A stretch of DNA of 64,000 nucleotides from positions 3,094,830 through 3,158,829 of the forward strand of contig NZ_JOMH01000001.1 in assembly GCF_000711245.1 (NCBI RefSeq). The letters run 5' to 3'. The position numbers and the translations under genes are program-made. Within the stretch, counting starts at the first letter, position 1; each line of letters starts with the position of its first letter. This DNA comes from Polycyclovorans algicola TG408. Its GTDB lineage: Bacteria; Pseudomonadota; Gammaproteobacteria; Nevskiales; Nevskiaceae. Positions 46,583 to 55,126 of the stretch are shown one piece after another. A model generated the notes under the pieces. The model saw only the letters and a list, made by a program, of their open reading frames with translations. It was not told the DNA's origin and did not search any database.

Positions 46583-48247
46583 ATGCTGCAAAACAACCCC
46601 GAACTCAAAAGCAAGATCGATCAGCTCTGGAACAAATTCTGGAGTGGTGGCATCAGCAATCCGCTCACCGCCATTGAGCAGATCACCTACCTGCTATTCA
46701 TGAAGCGGCTAGACGAGCTCGATCAAAAGCGTCAAGCAGATGCCGAATGGACGAGTGATATTTATACGTCCAAATTCGAGGGCCAATGGATTCCACCGGA
46801 GGAGCGCAACTGGCCGGTGGCCGAGCAGAGGCCGATCAACAAGCGCACGCTGCGCTGGAGCGAATTCAAGCGCCTGCAGGCCGAAGAGATGCTGCAGCAC
46901 GTGCAGGGCAAGGTATTCCCTTTCCTCAAGGACCTGAACGGATCGGCGTCCAACTTCACCCACCACATGAAGAACGCGGTGTTCATCATCCCCAAGCCAC
47001 AATTGCTGGTGGAGGCGGTCAAGACCATCGACGACATTTTCGAAGTGATGGAGCGCGACTCGCGCGAAAACGGTCAGGCTTTCCAGGACATCCAGGGCGA
47101 TGTTTACGAAATGCTGCTATCCGAGATCGCCTCTGCCGGCAAAAACGGCCAGTTCCGTACCCCGCGCCATATAATCAAACTGATGGCGGATTTGGTGCGC
47201 CCACAGCTCGGCCACAAGATTGCCGATCCAGCCTGTGGCACGGGTGGCTTCCTGCTTGGCGCCTATCAGTATGTCGTCACCCAGCTCGCCATCAATGCGG
47301 GCACACAGAATCTCGCACCAGACGAAGACGGTTTTTTACGGACTTCCGTTGCTGCCGCATTTGATGCAAAGCGGCAAGCCATCCTGCAAGAAACCCTTTA
47401 CGGCTATGACATTGACAGCACCATGGTTCGTCTGGGGCTGATGAACCTGATGATGCACGGCATCGACGAGCCGCACATCGACTACAAAGACACCCTCAGC
47501 AAAAGTTACAACCAAGAGGCTGAGTACGACATCGTGATGGCCAACCCGCCCTTCACCGGCAGCATCGACAAGGGCGACATCAACGAAAACCTGCAACTCG
47601 GCACTACAAAAACCGAACTGCTGTTTGTCGAAACCATCTACGGCCTGCTGAAGAAAGGCGGCACCGCCTGCGTGATCGTGCCGCAGGGCGTGCTATTCGG
47701 CTCCGGCGGCGCTTTCAAGATCCTGCGCCAGTTGCTGGTGGAGCGTTGCGACCTCAAGGCCGTCATCACCATGCCCAGCGGCGTGTTTAGGCCTTATGCC
47801 GGGGTCAGCACCGCTATTTTGCTGTTCACCAAAGTCTGGGGGCCGAAGGACAACGTCACCCAGCCCGCCACCGAACACGTCTGGTTCTACGAAATGACCG
47901 CTGACGGCTACTCGCTGGACGACAAACGCAGCAAGCAGGAGGGCAATGGCGACCTGCAGGACATCATCGCCAAATACCACGCCCGCAATCCGGCCACCGA
48001 CATCGACCGCACCGCCAAGTGCTTCATGGTGCCGCGTGCCGAGATCGCGGATGAGAAAAACAACTACGACCTCTCTCTTTCCCGCTACAAAACCGATGTG
48101 TTCGAAGACGTGCACTACGACGCGCCGGGCGTGATTCTGGAGCGACTGATTCAGGCCGAGGTGGGGGATGTGGACGAGGCAGAACTTGCCAAAGTGCAAG
48201 GCGGCATCGTGCGCGAGTTGCTGGAGTTGAAGGGGATGGTGGGATGA
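46583..48247 (+). CDS. hsdM: Type I restriction enzyme, methyltransferase subunit M
   Basis: The N6-adenine methyltransferase subunit has 554 residues. After the HsdM N-terminal domain (SKIDQLWNKFWSGGISNPLT, ITYLLFMKRLDELD) comes the SAM site, motif I ADPACGTGGFLLGA (residues 214-227), and the catalytic NPPF at 321-324 in DIVMANPPFTGSID. GQFRTPRHIIKLMADLVRP is the typical segment before motif I. A short AAGG precedes the ATG. Its 3' end overlaps hsdS by 4 bp. Confidence 0.96.
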   Translation: MLQNNPELKSKIDQLWNKFWSGGISNPLTAIEQITYLLFMKRLDELDQKRQADAEWTSDIYTSKFEGQWIPPEERNWPVAEQRPINKRTLRWSEFKRLQAEEMLQHVQGKVFPFLKDLNGSASNFTHHMKNAVFIIPKPQLLVEAVKTIDDIFEVMERDSRENGQAFQDIQGDVYEMLLSEIASAGKNGQFRTPRHIIKLMADLVRPQLGHKIADPACGTGGFLLGAYQYVVTQLAINAGTQNLAPDEDGFLRTSVAAAFDAKRQAILQETLYGYDIDSTMVRLGLMNLMMHGIDEPHIDYKDTLSKSYNQEAEYDIVMANPPFTGSIDKGDINENLQLGTTKTELLFVETIYGLLKKGGTACVIVPQGVLFGSGGAFKILRQLLVERCDLKAVITMPSGVFRPYAGVSTAILLFTKVWGPKDNVTQPATEHVWFYEMTADGYSLDDKRSKQEGNGDLQDIIAKYHARNPATDIDRTAKCFMVPRAEIADEKNNYDLSLSRYKTDVFEDVHYDAPGVILERLIQAEVGDVDEAELAKVQGGIVRELLELKGMVG

Positions 48248-49797
48248 GGCTCCGCAAACTCGATGAATTTATGGTTAAACGGGGAGGCTCTGTCGACCCC
48301 TCCAAATTTAAAAATGAGACGTTTCAGCTTTTAAGCATTCCCGCATTCGATCAAGGGAGTCCCGATGTTGTCGAGGGCGAAAAGATTGGGTCCTCCAAGA
48401 AGATCGTTGAGCCTCGTGATGTCTTGCTGTCAAAAATAGTCCCTCATATCCGGCGCTGCTGGATTGTTCCCGAGCGCATTGACAAACGGCAGATCGCTTC
48501 CGGCGAATGGATCCAATTTCGGGGCGATGATTTATTTCCAGAATACCTACGGCTGTACTTGATATCAAACCGTTTTCATAGACAATTCATGAACACTGTG
48601 AAGGGAGTGGGAGGATCACTTCTTAGAGCAAGCCCGGCACAGGTTGCTGAAATCGAAATCCCTGTCCCCGAAGAGTTCGACGACCAAATCCGCATTGCCC
48701 ATCTGCTCGGCAAAGTGGAAGGGCTGATCGCCCAGCGCAAACAACACCTGCAACAACTCGACGACCTGCTCAAGAGCGTATTTCTGGACATGTTTGGCGA
48801 TCCGGTTCGGAATGAGAGGGGGTGGGATAAAGCACCGCTTGAAAAGCTTGGCTCCGTCAATCGCGGAGTATCCAAACACCGCCCAAGAAACGATCCGAAA
48901 TTATTGGGCGGCAAGTATCCACTGATTCAAACGGGCGAAGTGTCGAATGCGGGCACCTATATCACGACATACACGCAAACTTATTCGGAAATAGGTTTTT
49001 CTCAGAGCAAGCAGTGGCCAGTTGGCACACTGTGCATCACGATTGCTGCAAACATTGCCCAAACTGGCATTTTGATGTTTGAAGCCTGCTTCCCGGATAG
49101 TGTGGTTGGATTTATCGCAGACGCAAATGAGGCCAATCCTCTTTATGTTCACGGCCTGTTCTGGTTCTTCCAGTCCATCTTGGAAAAGAATGCGCCAGCA
49201 GCAGCGCAGAAGAACATCAATCTTGAGATTCTGCGCAACCTGGAGGTTCCGAAACCTCCGATTCTTCTACAAAACCAGTTCGCCACCGTCGTTGAAAAGA
49301 TCGAAGGCATCAAATTCCGCCACCAGCAAAGCCTCACCGACCTCGAAGCCCTCTACGGCGTGCTGAGCCAGAAGGCCTTCAAGGGCGAGCTGGATCTGTC
49401 GCGCGTGCCGATGCCGGGCATACAACCAGAAGATGAGCAAACCGTGGCAGCAGAACCCTTGCACGCACCCGCCGAACAAGGCTTGGCCATCCACTTGCCT
49501 GACACCGACAACTTACTCGATGCGCTTGTGAGCGCTGAGGTGCGCGAGGGTTTGATCGCGCAGTGGCTGGTGGCCTATCGCGGCCAACTCAGCGACACGC
49601 CGTTTTCAGTGCAGCACTTCACGGCGGCGGCGCAAACGCGGCTGGCGGAGCTGTACCCGGACAACGACTTCGCACTGGGTGCCAACGACTACGAGCACAT
49701 CAAGGCCTGGGTGTTCGATGCGCTGGCCGCTGGCACGCTGGCGCAGGCGTTTGATGACGCGGGCAACCGCATTGAACTCAAGGCCGTGCAGGCATGA
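48244..49797 (+). CDS. hsdS: Type I restriction enzyme, specificity subunit S, with C-terminal extension
   Basis: The 517-residue protein sets the recognition sequence. It has TRD1 (about 1-145), conserved helix 1 (QIRIAHLLGKVEGLIAQRKQ, 148-167, continuing to about 187), TRD2 (about 195-340) and conserved helix 2 (340-385, ending QKAFKGELDLS). Beyond the normal end there is a further tail of about 127 residues (391-517), acidic and mostly helical, with AEVREGLIAQWLVAYRGQLS and ANDYEHIKAWVFDALAAG. The TRD-coding DNA, especially 48250-49250, is visibly AT-richer than the helices, a sign of TRD exchange. It is coupled by 4-bp overlaps at both ends (hsdM and the AAA ATPase). Confidence 0.93.
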   Translation: MRLRKLDEFMVKRGGSVDPSKFKNETFQLLSIPAFDQGSPDVVEGEKIGSSKKIVEPRDVLLSKIVPHIRRCWIVPERIDKRQIASGEWIQFRGDDLFPEYLRLYLISNRFHRQFMNTVKGVGGSLLRASPAQVAEIEIPVPEEFDDQIRIAHLLGKVEGLIAQRKQHLQQLDDLLKSVFLDMFGDPVRNERGWDKAPLEKLGSVNRGVSKHRPRNDPKLLGGKYPLIQTGEVSNAGTYITTYTQTYSEIGFSQSKQWPVGTLCITIAANIAQTGILMFEACFPDSVVGFIADANEANPLYVHGLFWFFQSILEKNAPAAAQKNINLEILRNLEVPKPPILLQNQFATVVEKIEGIKFRHQQSLTDLEALYGVLSQKAFKGELDLSRVPMPGIQPEDEQTVAAEPLHAPAEQGLAIHLPDTDNLLDALVSAEVREGLIAQWLVAYRGQLSDTPFSVQHFTAAAQTRLAELYPDNDFALGANDYEHIKAWVFDALAAGTLAQAFDDAGNRIELKAVQA

Positions 49798-51662
49798 AGC
49801 TGCTGCGCCTCAAGATCACCGACCCGGCAGGCTTTCGCAGCCTGCCCGGTGGTTTTGAGCATTACTTTCGCACCGAATGGAGCTTGCAGGACGAACTGGC
49901 CCAGCCCGAAGGCTTTGCGCCTTTCGTGTGCGCCGGCCCCAATGGCAGCGGCAAGTCCAACCTGCTAGAAGCGCTGGCTGCGATCTTCTTTCAGCTGGAA
50001 ATCCTGCGAGTGCGCCGCAGTTTTCTGCCCGAGATGTTGCAAAACACCGATCAGGACTTGTCGCCTGCGGCGTTTGAACTGGCTTATCTGATTCGGGTAC
50101 CACCCGAATACGTTCGCCCCGGTGGCCAGGTATGGGCGAAGGTGTACGTCTGGAAAATACCAGGTGAATCGGTGTGCATTTTGTGGGAGAACCAGAGCGA
50201 CTTCGACACGGATGTTTCTGAGGCTTTCAAGGGTGATCACGCCAACATCCTGCTGCCCCAGTATGTGCTGGGCTACTCGTCTGGCGAGAACGAAATCCTC
50301 AGCCTGCCCTTCCTCAAGCTGCGTTTTGTGCAGTTCGACGAATACTGGAATGCGCTGACCCGGCAATTGAGTTATCCCGGCCACCCGGAGACGCGACTGG
50401 CCTATCTGGACAGCGGTTTCAGCCAAGCCATTCTGCTGTGCAACCTGCTGTTTCAGGACGAGGCCACATTGCAGCCCTTCCGCGAGGATGTGGGCATCGA
50501 GGCTTTGCGGGAATTCCGCATCATCCTGCGCCGCCGAATTCCGATCGACACAATACAACTGGAAGCCTTCGACCTAGCTGATGAAGATCAGAAGCGCGAG
50601 CGACGAAATCGAATACAGGCGGAAGCTCGAACACGCGGACTCTCAGAGTCTGATATCAGCCAGTCAGTTGACGATTGGGTTCGCCGCGAGATCATCAAAG
50701 ACAACCCCGCGCTCTCGGAAACTGATGAACCGGTAAGTACGCGCTACCGCCTGAACTTGCTGCAGCTGCTGGAGGCTGACGAGAAGTCGTCGCTGGTGGT
50801 GAGCGCCCTCAAGCGTTGTGCCACGCTGAGTTACATCGACGATGCCAGCGATGCGCTGGTGCTCGACTACTGGGTGAATGACGCGACCCGGCAGGCATTC
50901 CGAGAGAACTTCGATGGCTCGGCGCTGGCGCTTTTCCAGGCGTTTCAGGTCCTGCTGACGCTCAACCTGCATGCCGTCAGCGACGCGCTGAAGTCCGATC
51001 TCTACACCTCTACCAGCCACTACGTCGGCGAGACGGTGCCAACCCTGGCATCCGACCAGCGCATCACGCGCTTCAAGTTCGTGCGCTTCACCAAGCAGGG
51101 TGTGGCCGAGCCGATGATGCTCAAGGAATTGTCGGATGGCGAGCACCAGTTGCTGCACAGCCTCGGCCTGTGCCTGCTATTTCGGGAGACCAACAGCGTG
51201 TTCCTCCTCGACGAGCCGGAAACCCACTTCAACCCAGACTGGCGCGCCAACTTCATCACGCGACTGCGCCAATGCCTGCCGCGCAAGGATAATGTCGCGC
51301 AGGAAATGCTGATCACCACCCACACGCCTTTCCTGATCTCCGATAGCAAGCCGGACAAGGTGCTGGTGTTCTCCAAGAACAACACCAACGGCACTGTCAG
51401 CATCAGCCACCCGGACTACAACACCCTGGGCGCGTCGATCAACCAGATCACCATGAAAACCTTCGGTAAGCGCGAAACCATCGGTGGCCATTCGCAGGCG
51501 CTACTGGACGATCTGCGTCGGCGCTTTGAAGTGGGTGCGGAAGACAAGGAAACCTTGATCACGGAAATCCATCAGCAGCTCGGTGATTCGGTGGAGAAGC
51601 TGCTGCTGATCAAGGCCATTCTCGACAGCGGTCAGCCGGGAAACAATGGGGCGCAAGACTGA
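49794..51662 (+). CDS. Restriction-associated AAA/ABC-type ATPase (PtuA/OLD-like)
   Basis: The 622-residue SMC/OLD-type ATPase has Walker A AGPNGSGKSNLLEAL (47-61), a long middle region (about 100-440), an ABC-like signature ELSDGEHQLL (445-454), Walker B NSVFLLDEPETHF (467-479) and an H-loop TTHTPF (508-513). No TOPRIM nuclease domain follows, so it is more like PtuA of Septu or retron ATPases than full OLD. The start overlaps hsdS (ATGA) and the stop overlaps the HNH gene (TGATG). It most likely senses or loads DNA for the HNH nuclease. The functional call is inference. Confidence 0.85.
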   Translation: MKLLRLKITDPAGFRSLPGGFEHYFRTEWSLQDELAQPEGFAPFVCAGPNGSGKSNLLEALAAIFFQLEILRVRRSFLPEMLQNTDQDLSPAAFELAYLIRVPPEYVRPGGQVWAKVYVWKIPGESVCILWENQSDFDTDVSEAFKGDHANILLPQYVLGYSSGENEILSLPFLKLRFVQFDEYWNALTRQLSYPGHPETRLAYLDSGFSQAILLCNLLFQDEATLQPFREDVGIEALREFRIILRRRIPIDTIQLEAFDLADEDQKRERRNRIQAEARTRGLSESDISQSVDDWVRREIIKDNPALSETDEPVSTRYRLNLLQLLEADEKSSLVVSALKRCATLSYIDDASDALVLDYWVNDATRQAFRENFDGSALALFQAFQVLLTLNLHAVSDALKSDLYTSTSHYVGETVPTLASDQRITRFKFVRFTKQGVAEPMMLKELSDGEHQLLHSLGLCLLFRETNSVFLLDEPETHFNPDWRANFITRLRQCLPRKDNVAQEMLITTHTPFLISDSKPDKVLVFSKNNTNGTVSISHPDYNTLGASINQITMKTFGKRETIGGHSQALLDDLRRRFEVGAEDKETLITEIHQQLGDSVEKLLLIKAILDSGQPGNNGAQD

Positions 51663-52795
51663 TGCTGTTTCCGTACATCTACGTGCCACACAAGATGGAG
51701 AAGATGCAGGCGTTCATCGACTTCATTTTTCATGAGGTTTGGTGCAAGGCTCCGGCAAGCGGCGCCTTTGGCCTGCACCTGTTTGACGCCAACACTGAGC
51801 TGCGCGAAGTGATGGAAGCGTTTTATTACTCCGACACGCAGGGTGCCGATTTCTTCCATGGCCATGTAGAGCGAATATACGGCCTGTTTTCGGCGCTTGA
51901 CGCCGCGCAGATCAACCAGTTTCAGCGGTGGTATCAGGGCAATAACGATTTGGAGAAGGTGTGCGCCAATGATCCGGCTACACATCTCGTCCGGTACACC
52001 GACATCGCGGCTGCCCATCAAGACCTTGGCGAGCAACTGGCGGTTTTCTTCAAGGGGCTATACGCACAATCGTTTTTGGATCTTGCTGTACTACGAGACA
52101 AGATCGGTGACATCGCTAACCACTATCAAACCTTTGTATCGACCAACGCGGCTGGAAAATGCCCGTTCTGCGGCATCGGCGACATCAAGGGCACGCACCA
52201 CACCAAACGCGAGGCCTACGACCATTACTTGCCCAAGGCGCTGTACCCATTCAACTCGATGAATTTTCGCAATCTTGCACCCGCCTGCCACGAATGCAAC
52301 AGCACCTATAAGCTCAGCAAGGATCCCGCGCACAACCTGGCTGGGCGGCGCAAAGCTTTCAATCCCTATGCCGCAGCCAGTCATACGATTCAAATCCAGA
52401 TCACTCTAAAACACGCAGATGTAGATAAATTGCTGCCTGCTGACATCACGATGCACTTCGGCCCTGCGGCGGTGGCTGAAGAACTTGATACTTGGAAGGA
52501 CGTGTACGGTATTGAAGAGCGCTACAAAGCCAAACTCTGCGGGGAGAACGACGGGAAGTATTGGCTGACACAGGTGCTGGACGAATGCCAAGCGCACGAC
52601 AAGCGACCTGCCGACATCATAGCTATGCGCGCCGCCCAAGCACAGAGTAAACCGTACGCTGACTGCAATTTCCTCCGAAAACCCTTTCTTGACGCCTTCC
52701 AGCCAATCATCCCGCTTTTAAATTTTTCCACGGCAGCCAAATTGCATATCGGCAACCAGCTGAAGCCCGTCGAGACCAAGGTATCGACACCATGA
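51662..52795 (+). CDS. HNH endonuclease coupled to the AAA ATPase (PtuB-like)
   Basis: The 377-residue protein has a mainly helical N-terminal part of about 160 residues. An HNH module with zinc ligands follows: C167-P-F-C170, then YDHYLPK (D187-H188), FRNLAPACHECNST (N204, C209, C212, N213). The C-terminal 150 residues are unassigned. An ATPase followed by an HNH nuclease is the Septu arrangement, but this protein is larger than a typical PtuB, and here both are downstream of hsdS. Start and stop overlap their neighbours (TGATG, then ATGA with sbcB). Confidence 0.82.
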   Translation: MLFPYIYVPHKMEKMQAFIDFIFHEVWCKAPASGAFGLHLFDANTELREVMEAFYYSDTQGADFFHGHVERIYGLFSALDAAQINQFQRWYQGNNDLEKVCANDPATHLVRYTDIAAAHQDLGEQLAVFFKGLYAQSFLDLAVLRDKIGDIANHYQTFVSTNAAGKCPFCGIGDIKGTHHTKREAYDHYLPKALYPFNSMNFRNLAPACHECNSTYKLSKDPAHNLAGRRKAFNPYAAASHTIQIQITLKHADVDKLLPADITMHFGPAAVAEELDTWKDVYGIEERYKAKLCGENDGKYWLTQVLDECQAHDKRPADIIAMRAAQAQSKPYADCNFLRKPFLDAFQPIIPLLNFSTAAKLHIGNQLKPVETKVSTP

Positions 52796-54234
52796 GCACC
52801 TCCAAAGATCGCTTCCTCTGGCACGACTACGAAACCTTCGGCGCCGACGCTGCGCGCGATCGCCCCTCGCAGTTCGCAGGTGTCTACACCGACGCCGACC
52901 TGAACCCGGTGGGCGAGCCGCTGATGTTCTACTGCCAGCCGACGCTGGACGTGCTGCCGCATCCCGACGCCGCGCTGATCACCGGCATCAGCCCGCAGAT
53001 TGCCGAGCGTGACGGCCTGCCCGAGTACCAGTTTGCCGAGCGCATCCACCAGGCCTTCAGCGGCCCCAATGTGTGCGGCGTAGGCTACAACTCGATTCGG
53101 TTTGACGATGAATTCACCCGCCACCTGTTCTGGCGCAATTTCATAGATCCGTATCGCCGTGAGTGGTTTGGCGGCAACAGCCGCTGGGACCTGATTGACG
53201 TGGTCCGCCTGTGGCACGCGCTGCGGCCCGAGGGGCTGGAATGGCCGGTGAACGACAAGGGCGCCACCAGTTTCAAGCTGGAACACCTGAGCGCCGCCAA
53301 TGGCCTGGTGCACGAGCGCGCCCACGATGCGCTGTCCGACGTGTACGCGACCCTGGCGCTGGCGCAGAAGCTGAAGGCCGCCCAGCCGCGATTGTTCGAG
53401 CACGCCCTGAAGCTGCGTGACAAGCGCATCGCCGCCAATCTGCTGAAGCTGGGCGACCCGCAGCCGGTGCTGCATGTGTCGTCACGCATTCCGGCGACGC
53501 TGGGCTGCATCACCGCCGTCATCCCGCTGGCGGTGCACCCGGTGAATAAAAACTGCGTCATCTGCTTTGACCTGCGCCAAGACACCGCCGCACTGCTCAG
53601 CCTTGACGTGGACGAGCTGCAAGACCGGCTGTTTACCCCCGCCGCCGAACTGCCCGAAGGCATCGACCGGCTGGCGCTGAAAGGCATCCACCTCAACAAG
53701 TCACCGATGCTGGCGCCCATGGGCACGCTCAGCGCCGAGGCGGCTGAGCGCTGGCAGTTCGACCTGCCCCAGATTCGCGAGCACCATGCGACCCTGCTGG
53801 GGGTGGGCGACGCGCTGCGCGACAAGGTGCAGGCCATCTTCGTGCAACCGGATTTTGATGAGCAGGACGCCGAATGTTCGCTCTACGCCGGCTTTGTCAG
53901 CGATGCCGACCGTGCGCGCTGCGAGCAGGTGCGCAAGGCCGGGCCCGGTGCGGTGGAATCCTTCGATGGCAGCTTTGAAGACGCACGCCTCAACATGCTG
54001 CTGTTCCGCTGGCGCGCGCGCCACGCCCCGCACACGCTCAACGCCGCCGAGCAGGACGAATGGCAACAGTTCGTGCAGCGCAAGCTGCAGGTGGATACCG
54101 GGCTGGCATCAATGACCCTGGAGGCCTATCAGGCCCTCATCGACCAGCGCATGCGCGAGATCAACGATCCCGACAAGCTGCGCCTGCTGGTGGACCTGAA
54201 GAGTTGGCCGATGGATGCGGGGTTGCCGCTGTAG
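52792..54234 (+). CDS. sbcB: Exodeoxyribonuclease I
   Basis: The 3'-5' single-strand DNA exonuclease acts in recombination and mismatch repair. It has 480 residues, full family length. DEDDh residues: D12 and E14 in LWHDYETFG, the second aspartate region in CGVGYNSIRFDDEF, and HDALSDVYATLALA near residue 180. The ExoI C-terminal domains follow (YAGFVSDADRARCEQV, LLFRWRARH). The ATG overlaps the HNH stop by 4 bp (ATGA), tying this repair gene to the defence operon. Confidence 0.94.
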   Translation: MSTSKDRFLWHDYETFGADAARDRPSQFAGVYTDADLNPVGEPLMFYCQPTLDVLPHPDAALITGISPQIAERDGLPEYQFAERIHQAFSGPNVCGVGYNSIRFDDEFTRHLFWRNFIDPYRREWFGGNSRWDLIDVVRLWHALRPEGLEWPVNDKGATSFKLEHLSAANGLVHERAHDALSDVYATLALAQKLKAAQPRLFEHALKLRDKRIAANLLKLGDPQPVLHVSSRIPATLGCITAVIPLAVHPVNKNCVICFDLRQDTAALLSLDVDELQDRLFTPAAELPEGIDRLALKGIHLNKSPMLAPMGTLSAEAAERWQFDLPQIREHHATLLGVGDALRDKVQAIFVQPDFDEQDAECSLYAGFVSDADRARCEQVRKAGPGAVESFDGSFEDARLNMLLFRWRARHAPHTLNAAEQDEWQQFVQRKLQVDTGLASMTLEAYQALIDQRMREINDPDKLRLLVDLKSWPMDAGLPL

Positions 54235-54299
54235 AACTGGCGCAGCAGCCCTGCCGGGATTGATGTTCGCGGGCCTGCGGCTGGGCTCTTTGAATGTTG

Positions 54300-54356
54300 T
54301 CATTGGACAAACCAATTCGATTGTTTTGTATCGCGTATCGATATAAAGTAAGCCCA
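54300..54356 (+). promoter_or_regulatory. higBA promoter/operator region
   Basis: This AT-rich stretch directly before higB contains TTGGAC (54304-54309), 17 bp, then TTGTAT (54327-54332), and also TATAAA near 54342. Two TATCG direct repeats sit between them. HigA-type antitoxins usually bind their own promoter, so these repeats may be the operator. Confidence 0.4.
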
Positions 54357-54638
54357 ATGGCCATCCAGTCGTTCAGATCCCGCGAAACTGAAGCGCTGCA
54401 TGGGCGCCACCGGGTTGCACGCTTCGTCAACATTGAATCCGTAGCGCGGCGCAAGCTGGATCAGTTGGATGCCGCCGGCACCTTGCGCGACATGGCGGCC
54501 CCACCGGGGAACCGACTTGAGGCGCTACGTGGCAACCGAGCCGGTGAGCACAGCATCCGAATCAACGATCAGTGGCGGGTGTGCTTCATCTGGACCGACC
54601 AGGGCCCGAAAGACGTTGAAATCGTCGACTACCACTGA
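54357..54638 (+). CDS. higB: HigB/RelE-family toxin
   Basis: The 93-residue product is probably a ribosome-dependent mRNA interferase. Its RelE-fold sequence reads IQSFRSRETEALHGRHRVAR at the start, LEALRGNRAGEHSIRINDQW in the middle and RVCFIWTDQGPKDVEIVDYH at the end, typical of HigB/GraT toxins, with the basic residues and the C-terminal aspartate-tyrosine-histidine. ATG at 54357; the open frame upstream is promoter DNA. The antitoxin gene follows by 22 bp, the toxin-first order typical of hig loci. Confidence 0.9.
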   Translation: MAIQSFRSRETEALHGRHRVARFVNIESVARRKLDQLDAAGTLRDMAAPPGNRLEALRGNRAGEHSIRINDQWRVCFIWTDQGPKDVEIVDYH

Positions 54639-54660
54639 TGACCAACAACGGAGATCGATC

Positions 54661-54981
54661 ATGAGTAGAAAGCTCAAACCCATCCACCCCGGCGAGCAGT
54701 TGCGAGAGGAATTCATGATTCCGCTGGGCCTGTCCAGCAACGCCCTGGCCCGTGCCCTGGGGGTGACGCCTGCGCGCATCAACGAAATCGCCAGAGGGCG
54801 GCGCGGCATCAGCGCCGATACCGCGCTGCGGCTGGCGCGTTACTTCGGCACCTCCCATCAGTTCTGGATCAACTTGCAAGCCAACTATGAGGTGAAGTGC
54901 GCGGAGGACGCCGCCGGGAGTGTTATCGCCAAGATCAAGCCATTGGCGGATGCCGATCGCGAGTTGGGCCACGCGGCTTAG
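54661..54981 (+). CDS. higA: HigA family antitoxin
   Basis: The 106-residue XRE-type antitoxin begins MSRKLKPIHPGEQLREEFM. The helix-turn-helix LGLSSNALARALGVTPARIN and the HigA block GISADTALRLARYFGTSHQF-W follow. It should bind and neutralise HigB and repress the locus. A GGAGAT Shine-Dalgarno lies just upstream of the ATG. The pair ends the accessory block before metG. Confidence 0.93.
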   Translation: MSRKLKPIHPGEQLREEFMIPLGLSSNALARALGVTPARINEIARGRRGISADTALRLARYFGTSHQFWINLQANYEVKCAEDAAGSVIAKIKPLADADRELGHAA

Positions 54982-55077
54982 CGCGTACAGCGCAAAATGA
55001 CCCGTGCCATTCACGCCCCAGTGGACGTCATGGCCGCGCCAACGCTTTGACGCCGTGCCAGTCAAAACGACCCCCGT

Positions 55078-55094
55078 CCAGCGGGTGGCATAAT
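55078..55094 (+). promoter_or_regulatory. Extended -10 promoter for metG
   Basis: TGGCATAAT ends at 55094, a TGn extended -10 with hexamer CATAAT, about 30 bp before the metG ATG. The expected -35 position has no good match, which is tolerated for extended -10 promoters. Confidence 0.4.
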
Positions 55095-55126
55095 TCGCGC
55101 CCTGTTTTGAACCGCTGACTGCCGCC

